Part shown: in pieces, positions 16,608-25,405 of the stretch
How the letters are laid out: each line of letters starts with the position of its first letter
Numbering within the stretch: the first letter of the stretch is position 1
From: Planctomycetota bacterium
GTDB lineage: Bacteria; Planctomycetota; GCA-002687715
Direction of reading: 5' to 3'
DNA length: 42,564 bases
NCBI GenBank assembly: GCA_009691765.1
Contig: SIAO01000020.1
Location: 1-42,564 of the forward strand
The notes under the pieces: model-generated
What the model was told of the DNA's origin: nothing
What the model saw: only the letters and a program-made list of their open reading frames with translations
The model's database searches: none
Made by a program: the position numbers and the translations under genes

Positions 16608-19600
16608 ATGGTGAGGCCCGAGCCCTTCATCCACTGAGCAACGCCGTGAGACCACAGATCTACGCGGCCGTCGAACGGGTCGATCGCGCGCAAGATGCCA
16701 TTGCTGTCGATCCAGCACAGCGCCATCACCTGAACTGCGGTGCCATCGGGCATCGGCACATTGCAAAGACTCTTCGCCCAGCGGTGCTCAATCAGTGCGG
16801 ACCCCTTGGGCAGTTTGGCGATGGCATCGAGGATGGGTTTGCGTTGCTCAGCGTTGCAACCTGCGGGCAGCACCACGCTTACCGGCAAGTCCAGCGAGCT
16901 CTTTTTCAGCAAGCGCGCGAGGCAGTCAGTGGCGCTCGCAACTTCGTTGGCACGGATGGTCGCGGGGCGCTCGGGCGTGCCACCAGTGGGAGCGGGCACC
17001 CAAATAGCGAACGAACCTCGCTGACTGCGCAGCAAGCTTTGCGTGGGTCTGTTCAATGGACTGCCGATGGTGCCGCTCTTCGCCGGGTCTACCCAAGCAG
17101 GCGTGTCGGTGCTTGCGCCACCTGCGGCGGCATCGAGACGCGTCACGCGCGGATCCAGAATGCGGAATGCGCCTTGTCCCGACGCGAAACCCACATGCCC
17201 TTCGAGCGGCGCGCCATCCGGCCGCGTGTAGCTGCCGACGAGCGCGCCATTCACAAATGCGGTCGCGCAATTCCCGGCCACGAATAATTCCAATTGGAAA
17301 TCGGCCACTGGCGTCGCGAACTTGACTTGCTTGTCGGGCACAGCGCTGCGCAGCGGGCCTTCGCGCTCGAACAGGCCGTCGAACCCGGCGCTCACACTTT
17401 CCACCCGCGCCTGTTCTTCTTTGCGCCCAATGGCATAGAGGAAATCGCCGCACGAAAAACGCAATCGCGCATGGCGATCGCGGCGTGTGTCGCTGAAGAC
17501 CAAGGCGCCGCTGATGAACGAAGTCAAAGCTTGCACACGACACGAGAAGCGCCAATGCCCAGCGGCAACACTGTGGCTTCCGCGGACAAAGGCGTCCACT
17601 TGATGCGCGCGGCGATCCGTCGTTCCGGTGCCACCGCGATCTTGGCGGCGCCCGACAATCAGCCCATCCGCGAGCACGGTCCACAACTGCGCTGAGCGGT
17701 GTTCGTCGTAGCCCGTGAGTTCGGTTTCTTCATAGCCCGTCACGCCGAGGGAGCAGGGCTGCTCTTCGACGCGCGCAACCGCGGCGATGGTGCTGGCGGC
17801 GGCGGGCAGCGCTGCTTCACCCAAGAGTTGCGCGATGCGTTCGGCTTCCGTGTGCAGCAGCGCGGCGAGGGCAGGGCGTGCTGCGCATTCTGCAGCGGCC
17901 GCCGTTCGCAGCTCTTGCAGATAGGCGAGAGACTTCGTCAAGCGCGCGCGCAACGGTGCTGGCACAGGAGTGCGCGGCACGCGATCCGGGAAACCCACAT
18001 GCGCTTCCGCCAGCATGGCCCACGCGGCGCCTGCTTCGCCTTGGGATTGCAACACTGGCGCACCGAGCAATGCGAATTCGGCATCGGGCTCATCCACCAG
18101 TCGAGCGGCGGCGAAACTCACGGCGGCATCCTTCGGCTTCTTGTGCAGCAGCAACATTTCCGCGAGCGTGGCGCAGTGACGCTGACCAAAGAAGGGTTCG
18201 GCGTGATCGCGCGCTTTGTGCCATGTGGGCTTGTCATAGACCAAGCGTGAATCCCACGGCGCGTTGATGCGCGTCACATAGTGCTCAAGAAACGGCGCAC
18301 GGCTTTGCCAATAAAAGCCCTGCAACCATGTGGCGAAGCCCGCTGTGAACTCCTTGAAATCCTTGGGCAACCCGCCGAGCTCTTCCGGGTGACAGAAAGT
18401 GGTGACGAAGCGGTCGAAAATGGCGCCGCGTGCTGTCGCGCATTCGCGCATGAACTGTTCGAGTCGCGTCGCAAACAACGGCGTGCCTTCTGGCGGCGCC
18501 GTGCGCAGATACAGCATCAGGGCATAACCGGCGGTGTAGTTGTCGCGGTAATCCTCGATAGTGCCTTCGATCAACTTTTTCAGATTGCCGCGACCGCCGT
18601 AGCCCTTGATGAACGCGGCCTCCACAGTGCCTACACTCACGTGGCGCTCTTCGAAGGATTCCGATGCGCTCGCCGCGTAGGCACCGCCAGTCCACACGGC
18701 TCTGCCTTCCACCAACCATGAAGGCATGCCCGGAAAAATCACTTGATCGAAGCGGTGCGTGAGCTCGTGCGTGATGCCGCGCCCGAGGCCTTCGATGGTG
18801 CCGTGCGCGAAACGCAGCGTGGTGATATCGCCACCTTGAAAGCCACCAGCCCACCAGTGTGGCGTGCCTTCTGCTTCGAGCTCTGCGGCTGTCGGCACGA
18901 TGCGCAGTGTGCCTTGCTTGCCGGGGAACGGGTCTTTGCCGTACCAAGTCGCGAGACGGCGATGGTGCATTTCGACAGTTTGTGCCGCGCCAATCAACGT
19001 TTCGCAACCGCAAGTGGTTTCGATGCGATACAGCGCTTCGGGCGACAACGTGACGCCGGGGTTGCCGGGATCGGCGTGAGCAGCAGTGAATTGCGAGCGC
19101 GCGGCAGCATCGAGAGCTTCCAGCGCGCCGAGTGTTGTCATGCCACCGTCTTGCGCAGCACGCATGGCTTCGCGTGCGCGTCCAATGATGTTGGCACCGG
19201 CCATGCCGACGGGCTGCATGCCGTCAGGCTTCGGTCCGCGCAATCCTTGCAAGCGCGCTTGTGTCGCGAAGGCCTGCAATAGACGGCCCATGGCCAAAGC
19301 CGTGCCGGGGTCTTTGGCTAACAGCGCCGCTTCAGCGCATTCTTTCAGTGCCGCCAACGGAGCTTTCAGATCCAGCATTGGGTGTTCTGCAAAACCCGCG
19401 AAGGCTGGAGCCGTGATGGCGCACATTCCGGAAGCCACACCGCACAATGTTTCCGCCACTCGCGCAAGCTGACGCACGATGAGCATGTTGGCTGCGCTGG
19501 TTGCATTCTTCTTGTCCAAACCCTGCACCAGCGCCGCGATCTCTTTGGCCGCCGCGATACGCGCGCCTTGCAGTTTCAACAGCACCACATCCTTGCTGAT

Positions 19601-19951
19601 AGCCGCGCGCACAACGGGCTCGCCGATGGCAGCCACGCCGTTCGCACTCCACAGCGCCGTGCACGCTTGCCACAGTCGCGCCGCGCCGAGATCAGCATCA
19701 CTTTTGTCGAGTTCGAACAACACGCGCCAAGCCGCGACCGACTGATGGTCTAGCGCAAGCGCGTTGGCGCAGTGAACCAACGCAGCGTCTCTCCGCCCTT
19801 CAGTGAGCGCGGTTTGCGCGCTCTTCACCGCCGCTGCGCACAATGCAGCCCGCTCCAACGGCACAGGATCAGGTGGTGCAGGGACCGGTGCAGGCGCCTG
19901 CGCCCGCAACACCACCAAACACGCCATAAAAATCGTCATCATCCGCAGCAT
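16598..19951 (-). CDS. Giant exported multidomain gluzincin-type metallopeptidase
   Basis: A 1117-residue exported protein. A signal peptide (MLRMMTIFMACLVVLRAQA) is followed by helical, TPR-like sequence to about residue 330. The catalytic domain has HELTH (395-399) and a third zinc ligand Glu415 in WLVEGRAVW, the gluzincin pattern of peptidase MA-like proteins. A helical region follows, then a LamG-like beta-sandwich (GHWRFSCRVQAL to EGHVGFASGQGAFRILDPRV) of the type fused to planctomycete glycan enzymes. A final alpha/beta domain (about 985-1117) contains VSVVLPAGCN and DSNGILRAIDPFDG, which looks thioredoxin-like but lacks CxxC. The ATG at 19951 was chosen for the signal peptide and the TAATCT hexamer 8 nt upstream. 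Substrate unknown. Confidence 0.82.
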   Translation of the reverse strand: MLRMMTIFMACLVVLRAQAPAPVPAPPDPVPLERAALCAAAVKSAQTALTEGRRDAALVHCANALALDHQSVAAWRVLFELDKSDADLGAARLWQACTALWSANGVAAIGEPVVRAAISKDVVLLKLQGARIAAAKEIAALVQGLDKKNATSAANMLIVRQLARVAETLCGVASGMCAITAPAFAGFAEHPMLDLKAPLAALKECAEAALLAKDPGTALAMGRLLQAFATQARLQGLRGPKPDGMQPVGMAGANIIGRAREAMRAAQDGGMTTLGALEALDAAARSQFTAAHADPGNPGVTLSPEALYRIETTCGCETLIGAAQTVEMHHRRLATWYGKDPFPGKQGTLRIVPTAAELEAEGTPHWWAGGFQGGDITTLRFAHGTIEGLGRGITHELTHRFDQVIFPGMPSWLVEGRAVWTGGAYAASASESFEERHVSVGTVEAAFIKGYGGRGNLKKLIEGTIEDYRDNYTAGYALMLYLRTAPPEGTPLFATRLEQFMRECATARGAIFDRFVTTFCHPEELGGLPKDFKEFTAGFATWLQGFYWQSRAPFLEHYVTRINAPWDSRLVYDKPTWHKARDHAEPFFGQRHCATLAEMLLLHKKPKDAAVSFAAARLVDEPDAEFALLGAPVLQSQGEAGAAWAMLAEAHVGFPDRVPRTPVPAPLRARLTKSLAYLQELRTAAAAECAARPALAALLHTEAERIAQLLGEAALPAAASTIAAVARVEEQPCSLGVTGYEETELTGYDEHRSAQLWTVLADGLIVGRRQDRGGTGTTDRRAHQVDAFVRGSHSVAAGHWRFSCRVQALTSFISGALVFSDTRRDRHARLRFSCGDFLYAIGRKEEQARVESVSAGFDGLFEREGPLRSAVPDKQVKFATPVADFQLELFVAGNCATAFVNGALVGSYTRPDGAPLEGHVGFASGQGAFRILDPRVTRLDAAAGGASTDTPAWVDPAKSGTIGSPLNRPTQSLLRSQRGSFAIWVPAPTGGTPERPATIRANEVASATDCLARLLKKSSLDLPVSVVLPAGCNAEQRKPILDAIAKLPKGSALIEHRWAKSLCNVPMPDGTAVQVMALCWIDSNGILRAIDPFDGRVDLWSHGVAQWMKGSGLTIIE

Positions 19952-19959
19952 GGCTCGCG

Positions 19960-19965
19960 AGATTA
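19960..19965 (-). promoter_or_regulatory. -10-like hexamer for the giant peptidase
   Basis: TAATCT (reverse strand) lies 8 nt before the chosen ATG; GATAAT overlaps it 2 nt further upstream. No Shine-Dalgarno sequence is present. Confidence 0.35.
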
Positions 19966-19988
19966 TCAAATCGCCATGTTTGTGGCGC

Positions 19989-19994
19989 TACCAT
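19989..19994 (+). promoter_or_regulatory. -10-like hexamer for the SpoU methyltransferase
   Basis: TACCAT lies 6 nt before the ATG at 20001, with no ribosome binding site between them. The -35 region is weak. Confidence 0.35.
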
Positions 19995-20000
19995 CCTGGC

Positions 20001-20513
20001 ATGGTCGAGTTTGAAGAAGATTATGTGCAGGTGCGGCAGCGCAATTTTGCAGCCTTGGAGCGGCCAAGGGAGTTGGTGGTGGCTTGCGCGCCCATGCGCT
20101 CGCAAGTGAACCTTGGGCGCATCGCACGCATGGCGGGATGCTGTGCTGTGGAGCGCCTGATTGTCTGTGGCGGTGCGCACATCGACCCGAAGATCGCACG
20201 CGACGCAGCGACGACTTTGCGCATTGAAGAGCGCCGTTCGCTGGCTCCGGTGCTGGCGCGGTTGCGCGAAGAGGGCTACATGCTCGTGGGTCTCGAACAG
20301 GCGGAAGGCTCGGTAAACATACACGACTTCGCGTTCCCACGGCGCACTGCGTTGGTGGTGGGTAACGAACGCACCGGCTTGCTGCCAGAGGACTTGAAGC
20401 AGTTGCATCAAGTGGTGGAGATTCCTGTTTACGGCCCGCCCGCTGCTTACAACGCGGCCACCGCCGCCATCATTGGCCTCTACGAGTTTTGTCGCCAGCA
20501 TCCACACGGTTGA
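20001..20513 (+). CDS. SpoU/TrmH family RNA 2'-O-methyltransferase
   Basis: A 170-residue SPOUT-fold enzyme that methylates a ribose 2'-OH in tRNA or rRNA using SAM. Motif 1 is N37-LGRIAR with Arg40, motif 2 is VVGNERTGLLPE (120-130), and motif 3 is IPVYGPPAAYNAATAAIIGLYE (141-162). The usual S-L-N-V-S of motif 3 reads A-Y-N-A-A, keeping the essential Asn. The protein lacks an N-terminal substrate-binding domain, so it is of the compact type. The start MVEFEEDY fits family length. An alternative ATG at 19950 would overlap the divergent gene. Confidence 0.88.
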   Translation: MVEFEEDYVQVRQRNFAALERPRELVVACAPMRSQVNLGRIARMAGCCAVERLIVCGGAHIDPKIARDAATTLRIEERRSLAPVLARLREEGYMLVGLEQAEGSVNIHDFAFPRRTALVVGNERTGLLPEDLKQLHQVVEIPVYGPPAAYNAATAAIIGLYEFCRQHPHG

Positions 20514-20542
20514 AGAGTGCCTTGCACAAAGCCGCTGTTGGA

Positions 20543-20548
20543 TAGGAT
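20543..20548 (+). promoter_or_regulatory. -10-like hexamer for the FIST gene
   Basis: TAGGAT lies 9 nt before the ATG at 20558, with a possible -35 box TTGCAC at 20522-20527 (15-bp spacer). No Shine-Dalgarno sequence is visible. Confidence 0.45.
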
Positions 20549-20557
20549 GCGCGCGTC

Positions 20558-21718
20558 ATGAAAGTCATTGCACGCAGCTCGATGGAAGACACGCCTGAAG
20601 CGGCGCTGCACGCTGTCACCAACGGGCTCGTTACGGAACTCGGCGCAATGTGCGACCTTGCGTTGATTTTCCTCGCGGGCCATCCGGGCAGCGTGCTGGA
20701 ACAAGTTGCTGCGGCCATTCGCCGCGACAGCCCGCAGGCCATCGTGCTTGGTGTGACGGCGGTAACCACGCTTGAAGGCGCGAGTGAGTTTGAAGGAACG
20801 GCTTCGATTGCGTTGTGGGCAGCGCATTTGCCGGGTGTGAATGTCGACGAGCTGCGTTTGACTCAAGAAGACCTCGAAGGCCCCGGTGCGTGGACGGATC
20901 GACTCGAAGCGCATGGCGAAGCGCCGAAAGCCATCATGTTGTTCGCAGATCCGTTCAGCATCGACATTCGCGCCATTCTCGAAACGGCTAACACGGCTTT
21001 TCGGGGCGTGCCGGTGGTGGGAGGTTTGGCGTCCGCAGGGCGCAGGCCGGGCCAAAACGCGCTCTTCGGCCGTGACGGGCTTGTGCAAGAAGGTGCGGTG
21101 GGTGTTGCGTTGCGTGGTGCGATCAAGGTAGACACGCTCGTGAGTCAAGGGTGTCGCCCGATCGGTGAAGCGTGGGTGGCCACCAAGTGCATCAACAATG
21201 TCATTCACACCCTGCGCAATCGTCCTGCCTTGGAAGTGTTGAAGGAAACCATGGGCGCGCTGCCACCCGAAGATGCTGACCTCGTGCGCAAGGGCTTGTT
21301 CGTAGGTCGCGTCATCGATGAGTACAAGAGCCATCACGAGCGCGGCGATTTCTTGATTCACGGACTCATCGGCGCAGATCCGAAAACCGGTGTGATTGCC
21401 GTCGCTGGTGAAGCACGCACAGGAATGACGGTGCAATTCCATTTGCGCGATGCCGCTAGCGCCGACGAGGATTTGCGTTGCTTACTCGCGGCACGCAAAG
21501 CAGCTTTGCAACAGTGTCGCGGCGCATTGCTGTTCTCGTGCAACGGGCGCGGAACACACATGTGGGACGAACCCAACCACGACGCGGCGTTGATTTCAGG
21601 CAGCATGGCGGGAGTGCCGCTCGCAGGCTTCTTCGCTGCAGGCGAGTTGGGTCCAGTTGGGCCGCAGAACTTCATTCACGGCTTCACTGCCAGCCTTGTG
21701 TTGTTCAGCGAGGGCTAG
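20558..21718 (+). CDS. FIST domain protein (FIST_N and FIST_C)
   Basis: A 386-residue protein with the FIST sensory architecture. The N-terminal FIST domain (about 20-205) shows the pattern LALIFLAGHPG, then AIVLGVTAVT, FADPFSIDI, PVVGGLASAG and GAVGVALRG. The C-terminal domain (about 210-370) has LIGADPKTGVIAVAG, GMTVQFHLRDA and ALLFSCNGRGTHM, and ends PLAGFFAAGELGPVGPQNFIHGFTASLVLF, the standard family close. In other bacteria FIST domains are thought to bind small ligands such as amino acids and are often fused to signalling modules. Here it stands alone. It overlaps the end of the convergent dinB gene by 14 bp. Confidence 0.9.
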   Translation: MKVIARSSMEDTPEAALHAVTNGLVTELGAMCDLALIFLAGHPGSVLEQVAAAIRRDSPQAIVLGVTAVTTLEGASEFEGTASIALWAAHLPGVNVDELRLTQEDLEGPGAWTDRLEAHGEAPKAIMLFADPFSIDIRAILETANTAFRGVPVVGGLASAGRRPGQNALFGRDGLVQEGAVGVALRGAIKVDTLVSQGCRPIGEAWVATKCINNVIHTLRNRPALEVLKETMGALPPEDADLVRKGLFVGRVIDEYKSHHERGDFLIHGLIGADPKTGVIAVAGEARTGMTVQFHLRDAASADEDLRCLLAARKAALQQCRGALLFSCNGRGTHMWDEPNHDAALISGSMAGVPLAGFFAAGELGPVGPQNFIHGFTASLVLFSEG

Positions 21719-22823
21719 GCGCGCTCAAGATCATGGCGTTGCTGCCAGCGAAGGGCAAAGGCAATTGCTGCGGTGCGGCAGGATCTTCCAGTTTGCTGAG
21801 TTGCAACCCAAGCAAACGCACAGCGCGTGTGCTGGCTTCAGTGTTGCGCAACAAGGGCACAGCGATGCTCACGATCTCCGCAGCGCCGCTCGGTGGTTCC
21901 ACCAACAGGCGGCTGCGCGAACAGCGCGTGAAGTCGTGGTACTTCACTTTTAAGGTCAAGCAGCGGCCACGCACTCCCGCGTCCGTGAGCCGCGCCCACA
22001 AGCCGTCAGCGAGCGGCCCAAGTGCTTGCACACATGCGGCCAAACCCTCGAGATCGCGCGCAAAAGTTTCTTCGATGCCCAAACTGGTGCGCTCGCGCCC
22101 GCATTCAACGGGGCGTTCGTCGATGCCGCGCGCCAACAGCAGAAACGTTGGGCCCTGCGAGCCGAACCAACGCGTGAGTTCTGCTTCTGTGTAGCGCAAG
22201 AAATCGCCGCACAGCTTCACGCCGTAGCGCAGACACACTTCTTCGGTGCGTGGGCCGATGCCAGGGACTTTGCGCACAGGCAACGCGCGCGCAAACTTCT
22301 CGGCTTGCTCTGGGCGGATCACCGTGAGGCCGTCGGGCTTGTTCATGCCGCTCGCCACTTTGGCCAAGAACTTGTTTGGCGCCACACCTGCGCTGGCGGT
22401 GAGGCGTAGCTCGCTCTGCACAGCAGCACGGATTTCTCGCGCAATCAGCGTGGCGCTGCGCTCGGCATTCACGCACGCACTGACATCGAGGTAGGCCTCA
22501 TCGAGAGACAGCGGTTCGATGAGTTCGGTCACGCGCCGAAAAATGTCGTGAAGCTGTTCGCTGGCGGCGGAGTAGCGCGCGAAATCTGGGCGCACGAGCA
22601 CCGCGCTCGGGCACAAGCGCAGTGCTTCGCCTGTGGCCATCGCAGATTTCACGCCATAGCGGCGCGCTTCGTAACTGGCGGTGCACACCACTCCGCGCTC
22701 AGCGGCGGTGCCACCGACAATCACCGGCTTGCCGCGCAAGAGCGGATTGTCACGTTGCTCCACGGACGCATAGAACGCGTCCATGTCCACATGCAGGATG
22801 CGGCGTTGCGGCGCGGCGTTCAT
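21705..22823 (-). CDS. dinB: DNA polymerase IV (Y-family translesion polymerase)
   Basis: A 372-residue error-prone polymerase. It has the Y-family start ILHVDMDAFYASVE with metal ligand D13, the palm motif EPLSLDEAYLD with D108 and E109, SAGVAPNKFLAKVAS, and the helix-hairpin-helix VRKVPGIGPRT. A little-finger domain follows. Near the C-terminus, QLPLPF is a good beta-clamp-binding motif. It lacks the very long C-terminal tail of some relatives. The ATG at 22823 gives the normal family start; the in-frame leader further upstream is not conserved. No LexA box was recognised upstream. It diverges from the MATE gene. Confidence 0.93.
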   Translation of the reverse strand: MNAAPQRRILHVDMDAFYASVEQRDNPLLRGKPVIVGGTAAERGVVCTASYEARRYGVKSAMATGEALRLCPSAVLVRPDFARYSAASEQLHDIFRRVTELIEPLSLDEAYLDVSACVNAERSATLIAREIRAAVQSELRLTASAGVAPNKFLAKVASGMNKPDGLTVIRPEQAEKFARALPVRKVPGIGPRTEEVCLRYGVKLCGDFLRYTEAELTRWFGSQGPTFLLLARGIDERPVECGRERTSLGIEETFARDLEGLAACVQALGPLADGLWARLTDAGVRGRCLTLKVKYHDFTRCSRSRLLVEPPSGAAEIVSIAVPLLRNTEASTRAVRLLGLQLSKLEDPAAPQQLPLPFAGSNAMILSAPSPR

Positions 22824-22873
22824 GCGTGAGAGCTTGCCAGTGGCGGCCGACAGAATCCAGCGCACCGCGGCGC

Positions 22874-22902
22874 TTGTCAGTGAGGCTGCATCTATCCACA
22901 AT
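22874..22902 (+). promoter_or_regulatory. Promoter of the MATE exporter gene
   Basis: TTGTCA at 22874-22879 and CACAAT at 22897-22902 are separated by exactly 17 bp. The -10 box ends 9 nt before the ATG and no Shine-Dalgarno sequence is present, suggesting a leaderless or nearly leaderless mRNA. Confidence 0.55.
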
Positions 22903-22911
22903 CCCCGCGGA

Positions 22912-24258
22912 ATGGAATCCCTTGGATCAGAACTTCGCGCGCTGTGGCGCCTCGCATTGCCAGTGATGGTGGTGCAGGTGGGCCTCATGTCCATGGGTGT
23001 TGTCGACACCATGGTCGCTGGACACATCGTCGGCGGAGAAGGCGCGTTGGCCGCGGTCGCTCTCGGTGCGCTCTACACCTTCGCGTGCATGTTGGGCCCG
23101 TTCGGAATCATCACGGCCATCGATCCGCTGATTTCGCAGGCGTACGGCGCACGAGACCAAGGCGCTATCAACGCCGCTTTGAAACGGGGGCTTTGGCTAG
23201 CCGCGGCATTGACTGTGCCCGCATCACTCGCCATGTTGCCCGGTGAAGCCGTGTTCACGTTTCTTGGCCAACCAGCAGAGATCATCGACTCCGCAGCGCT
23301 GTTCACACGCTTGAGTGCGTGGGGGACATTGCCGTTTTTGTTGTTCGCTGTCTTGCGCACCAAGTTGCAAGCTACGCACAAAGTGCGCGCGATCGTGATC
23401 GCAGTGATTGCCGCCAACGTCATCAATCTCGTGTTGAATCTGGTGTTGGTGCTCGGCTGGGGCGGCTTCGAGCCGCAAGGTGTTGCAGGCTCTGCCATCG
23501 CCACCACGATTTCGCGTTGGGCGATGCTCGCAATGTTGCTTGTGCTGGGGTGGAGCGATTTGCGCCCGTGCCTCGCGGGCTTTTGGCGCGTGGGCCGCGA
23601 AGATATGCGCGCGATGCGGCGCATCACGCAACTTGGTTTGCCGATCGCAGGTCAGTTCTTGCTGGAGTGGGGCGCGTTCGGTGCTGCCGCTTTGTTGATG
23701 GGTCGCATGGGCCCCACGGAAGTGGAAGGTCATCAGGTGGCCGTCAACCTCGCGAGCTTCTCGTTTATGTTTCCGCTTGGGGTTGCGATCGCAGCGTCGG
23801 TCCGCGTGGGGAATTGCGTGGGTGCAGGTGATGCTGCCGGCGCGCGCCGCGCGATGCAGGCTGCGTACATCTCCGGTGTGGGCATCATGACGTTATTCGC
23901 CGCGGGCTTCTTGCTGCTGCCGAATGTGTTGGCCGCGCTGTACACCGACAAGCCCGCGAGTGCCGCCGTTGCAGCGACGCTCATTCCACTCGCTGGCCTG
24001 TTCCAAATCTTTGATGGCATCCAAGTGGTCAGCATTTGCGTGCTGCGCGGTGTGGGCGACACACGCACGCCCTTGATCATGAATGTCGTGGGCTTCTGGC
24101 TTTTCGGCGTGCCGATGGGGTGTTTGCTCGCCTTTTGGGCAGGCTTCGGGCCGACAGGGTTGTGGTGGGGACTGGTCCTAGGCCTCGGCGCCGTAGCCAT
24201 CTTGTTGCTCCAGCGCACCAGAGCGCGGCTGCGTGGAAACCCGCAACGTCTTTGCTAA
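22912..24258 (+). CDS. MATE family multidrug/cation antiporter
   Basis: A 448-residue integral membrane protein with about 12 helices in two pseudo-symmetric halves. The first half begins LRALWRLALPVMVVQVGLMSMGVVDTMVAGH, where P-V-M and D-T-M are the usual MATE features. The second half begins ITQLGLPIAGQFLLEWGAFG. The segments LISQAYGARD and ASVRVGNCVGAGD are the conserved loops, and IFDGIQVVSICVLRGVGDTRTP matches the family. The resemblance to NorM-type exporters suggests Na+ or H+ coupled drug export. It diverges from dinB. Confidence 0.92.
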   Translation: MESLGSELRALWRLALPVMVVQVGLMSMGVVDTMVAGHIVGGEGALAAVALGALYTFACMLGPFGIITAIDPLISQAYGARDQGAINAALKRGLWLAAALTVPASLAMLPGEAVFTFLGQPAEIIDSAALFTRLSAWGTLPFLLFAVLRTKLQATHKVRAIVIAVIAANVINLVLNLVLVLGWGGFEPQGVAGSAIATTISRWAMLAMLLVLGWSDLRPCLAGFWRVGREDMRAMRRITQLGLPIAGQFLLEWGAFGAAALLMGRMGPTEVEGHQVAVNLASFSFMFPLGVAIAASVRVGNCVGAGDAAGARRAMQAAYISGVGIMTLFAAGFLLLPNVLAALYTDKPASAAVAATLIPLAGLFQIFDGIQVVSICVLRGVGDTRTPLIMNVVGFWLFGVPMGCLLAFWAGFGPTGLWWGLVLGLGAVAILLLQRTRARLRGNPQRLC

Positions 24259-24288
24259 GACTTCGCGGAAAACCTCGGCGCCATCATC

Positions 24289-25353
24289 ATGAAGATTACA
24301 GAACTCGGCATTAGTGGCTATGAACGCGTAGCCCACGCGCAAGACCCCGCCAGCGGACTCGTCGCTCTCATCGCGGTGCACGACACCACGCTCGGCCCTG
24401 CAGTCGGCGGCATGCGCATGTGGAACTACGCCACTGAATCGGACGCGCTCACCGATGTGTTGCGCCTCGCGGAAGGCATGACCTACAAGAGCGCGGTGGC
24501 AAACACTGGACTCGGCGGTGGCAAGTCCGTGATCCTTGGCAACGCGCGCAGCGCCAAGACGCCGGCGCTGCTGGAAGCCATGGGCCGCTTCATCGAGAGT
24601 TTTGATGGGCGCTATTACGGCGCCGAAGATGTGGGCATCTGTACCGCCGATGTTGAAGTGGTGAGCAAGGGCACCAAGTGGGTGACAGGCTTGCCGCGTC
24701 ACCTTGGTGGCAGTGGCGATCCGTCGCCCTTCACCGCGTGGGGCGTGTTCCTTGGTTTGAAGGCGGCACTCGCAGAGCGCTTCGGCACGGATGAAGTTCG
24801 TGGCCGCACGGTGGCAATTCAAGGCCTCGGCAGTGTTGGCATGGCCGTCGCGCAACATCTTCATGCGCATGGCGCGAAACTGATGGTCACAGATATTCAT
24901 GAAGCCGTGGTGCAGAAAGCTGTAGCGGCTTTCGGAGCACGGAGTGTGGAGCCCGAGCGCATCTTCGATGTCCCAGCCGACGTGTTTGCGCCGTGTGCTC
25001 TTGGCGGCGTGTTGAACGACTCCACTCTTGCGCGCTTGAAGTGCGCTGTCATTGCAGGTGCTGCCAACAACCAACTCCACGAACCACGCCATGGTCGGGT
25101 GTTGATGGACAAAGGTCTCGTTTATGCACCCGATTTCGTCATCAATGCGGGTGGCGTCGTGAACATCAGCGCAGAGTTTCATGCTGGTGGTTACGATGAA
25201 AATGTGGCGCGCGAGAAGGTCGGCAACATCGGTGCAGCCGTGGCCAGCGTGCTGCGTCTCGCTCGCGAGCGTGGCATTCCTTCGTCGGAAGCAGCTCTGC
25301 AACTGGCGCAAGATCGTCTCGCGGCCGGCAAGGCCGATCCTAAGCCTCACTGA
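24289..25353 (+). CDS. Leucine dehydrogenase family (Glu/Leu/Phe/Val dehydrogenase)
   Basis: A 354-residue NAD-dependent amino acid dehydrogenase, which reversibly deaminates a branched-chain amino acid. The substrate and catalytic lysines are K67 and K79 in MTYKSAVANTGLGGGKSVI. The conserved start of the substrate domain is VGGMRMW. The coenzyme site is GLGSVG (179-184) with an acidic residue in VTDIHE. AGAANNQL and DFVINAGGVVN are the usual later motifs. The length matches leucine rather than glutamate dehydrogenase. It starts 30 bp after the MATE gene; no clear ribosome binding site is seen, so it may be read through from that promoter. Val or Phe specificity cannot be excluded. Confidence 0.9.
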   Translation: MKITELGISGYERVAHAQDPASGLVALIAVHDTTLGPAVGGMRMWNYATESDALTDVLRLAEGMTYKSAVANTGLGGGKSVILGNARSAKTPALLEAMGRFIESFDGRYYGAEDVGICTADVEVVSKGTKWVTGLPRHLGGSGDPSPFTAWGVFLGLKAALAERFGTDEVRGRTVAIQGLGSVGMAVAQHLHAHGAKLMVTDIHEAVVQKAVAAFGARSVEPERIFDVPADVFAPCALGGVLNDSTLARLKCAVIAGAANNQLHEPRHGRVLMDKGLVYAPDFVINAGGVVNISAEFHAGGYDENVAREKVGNIGAAVASVLRLARERGIPSSEAALQLAQDRLAAGKADPKPH

Positions 25354-25405
25354 GCGCGGGCGCCTATGATGACGGCCGCCGCATTGTTGCGGCGGGAGTT
25401 TGAGC

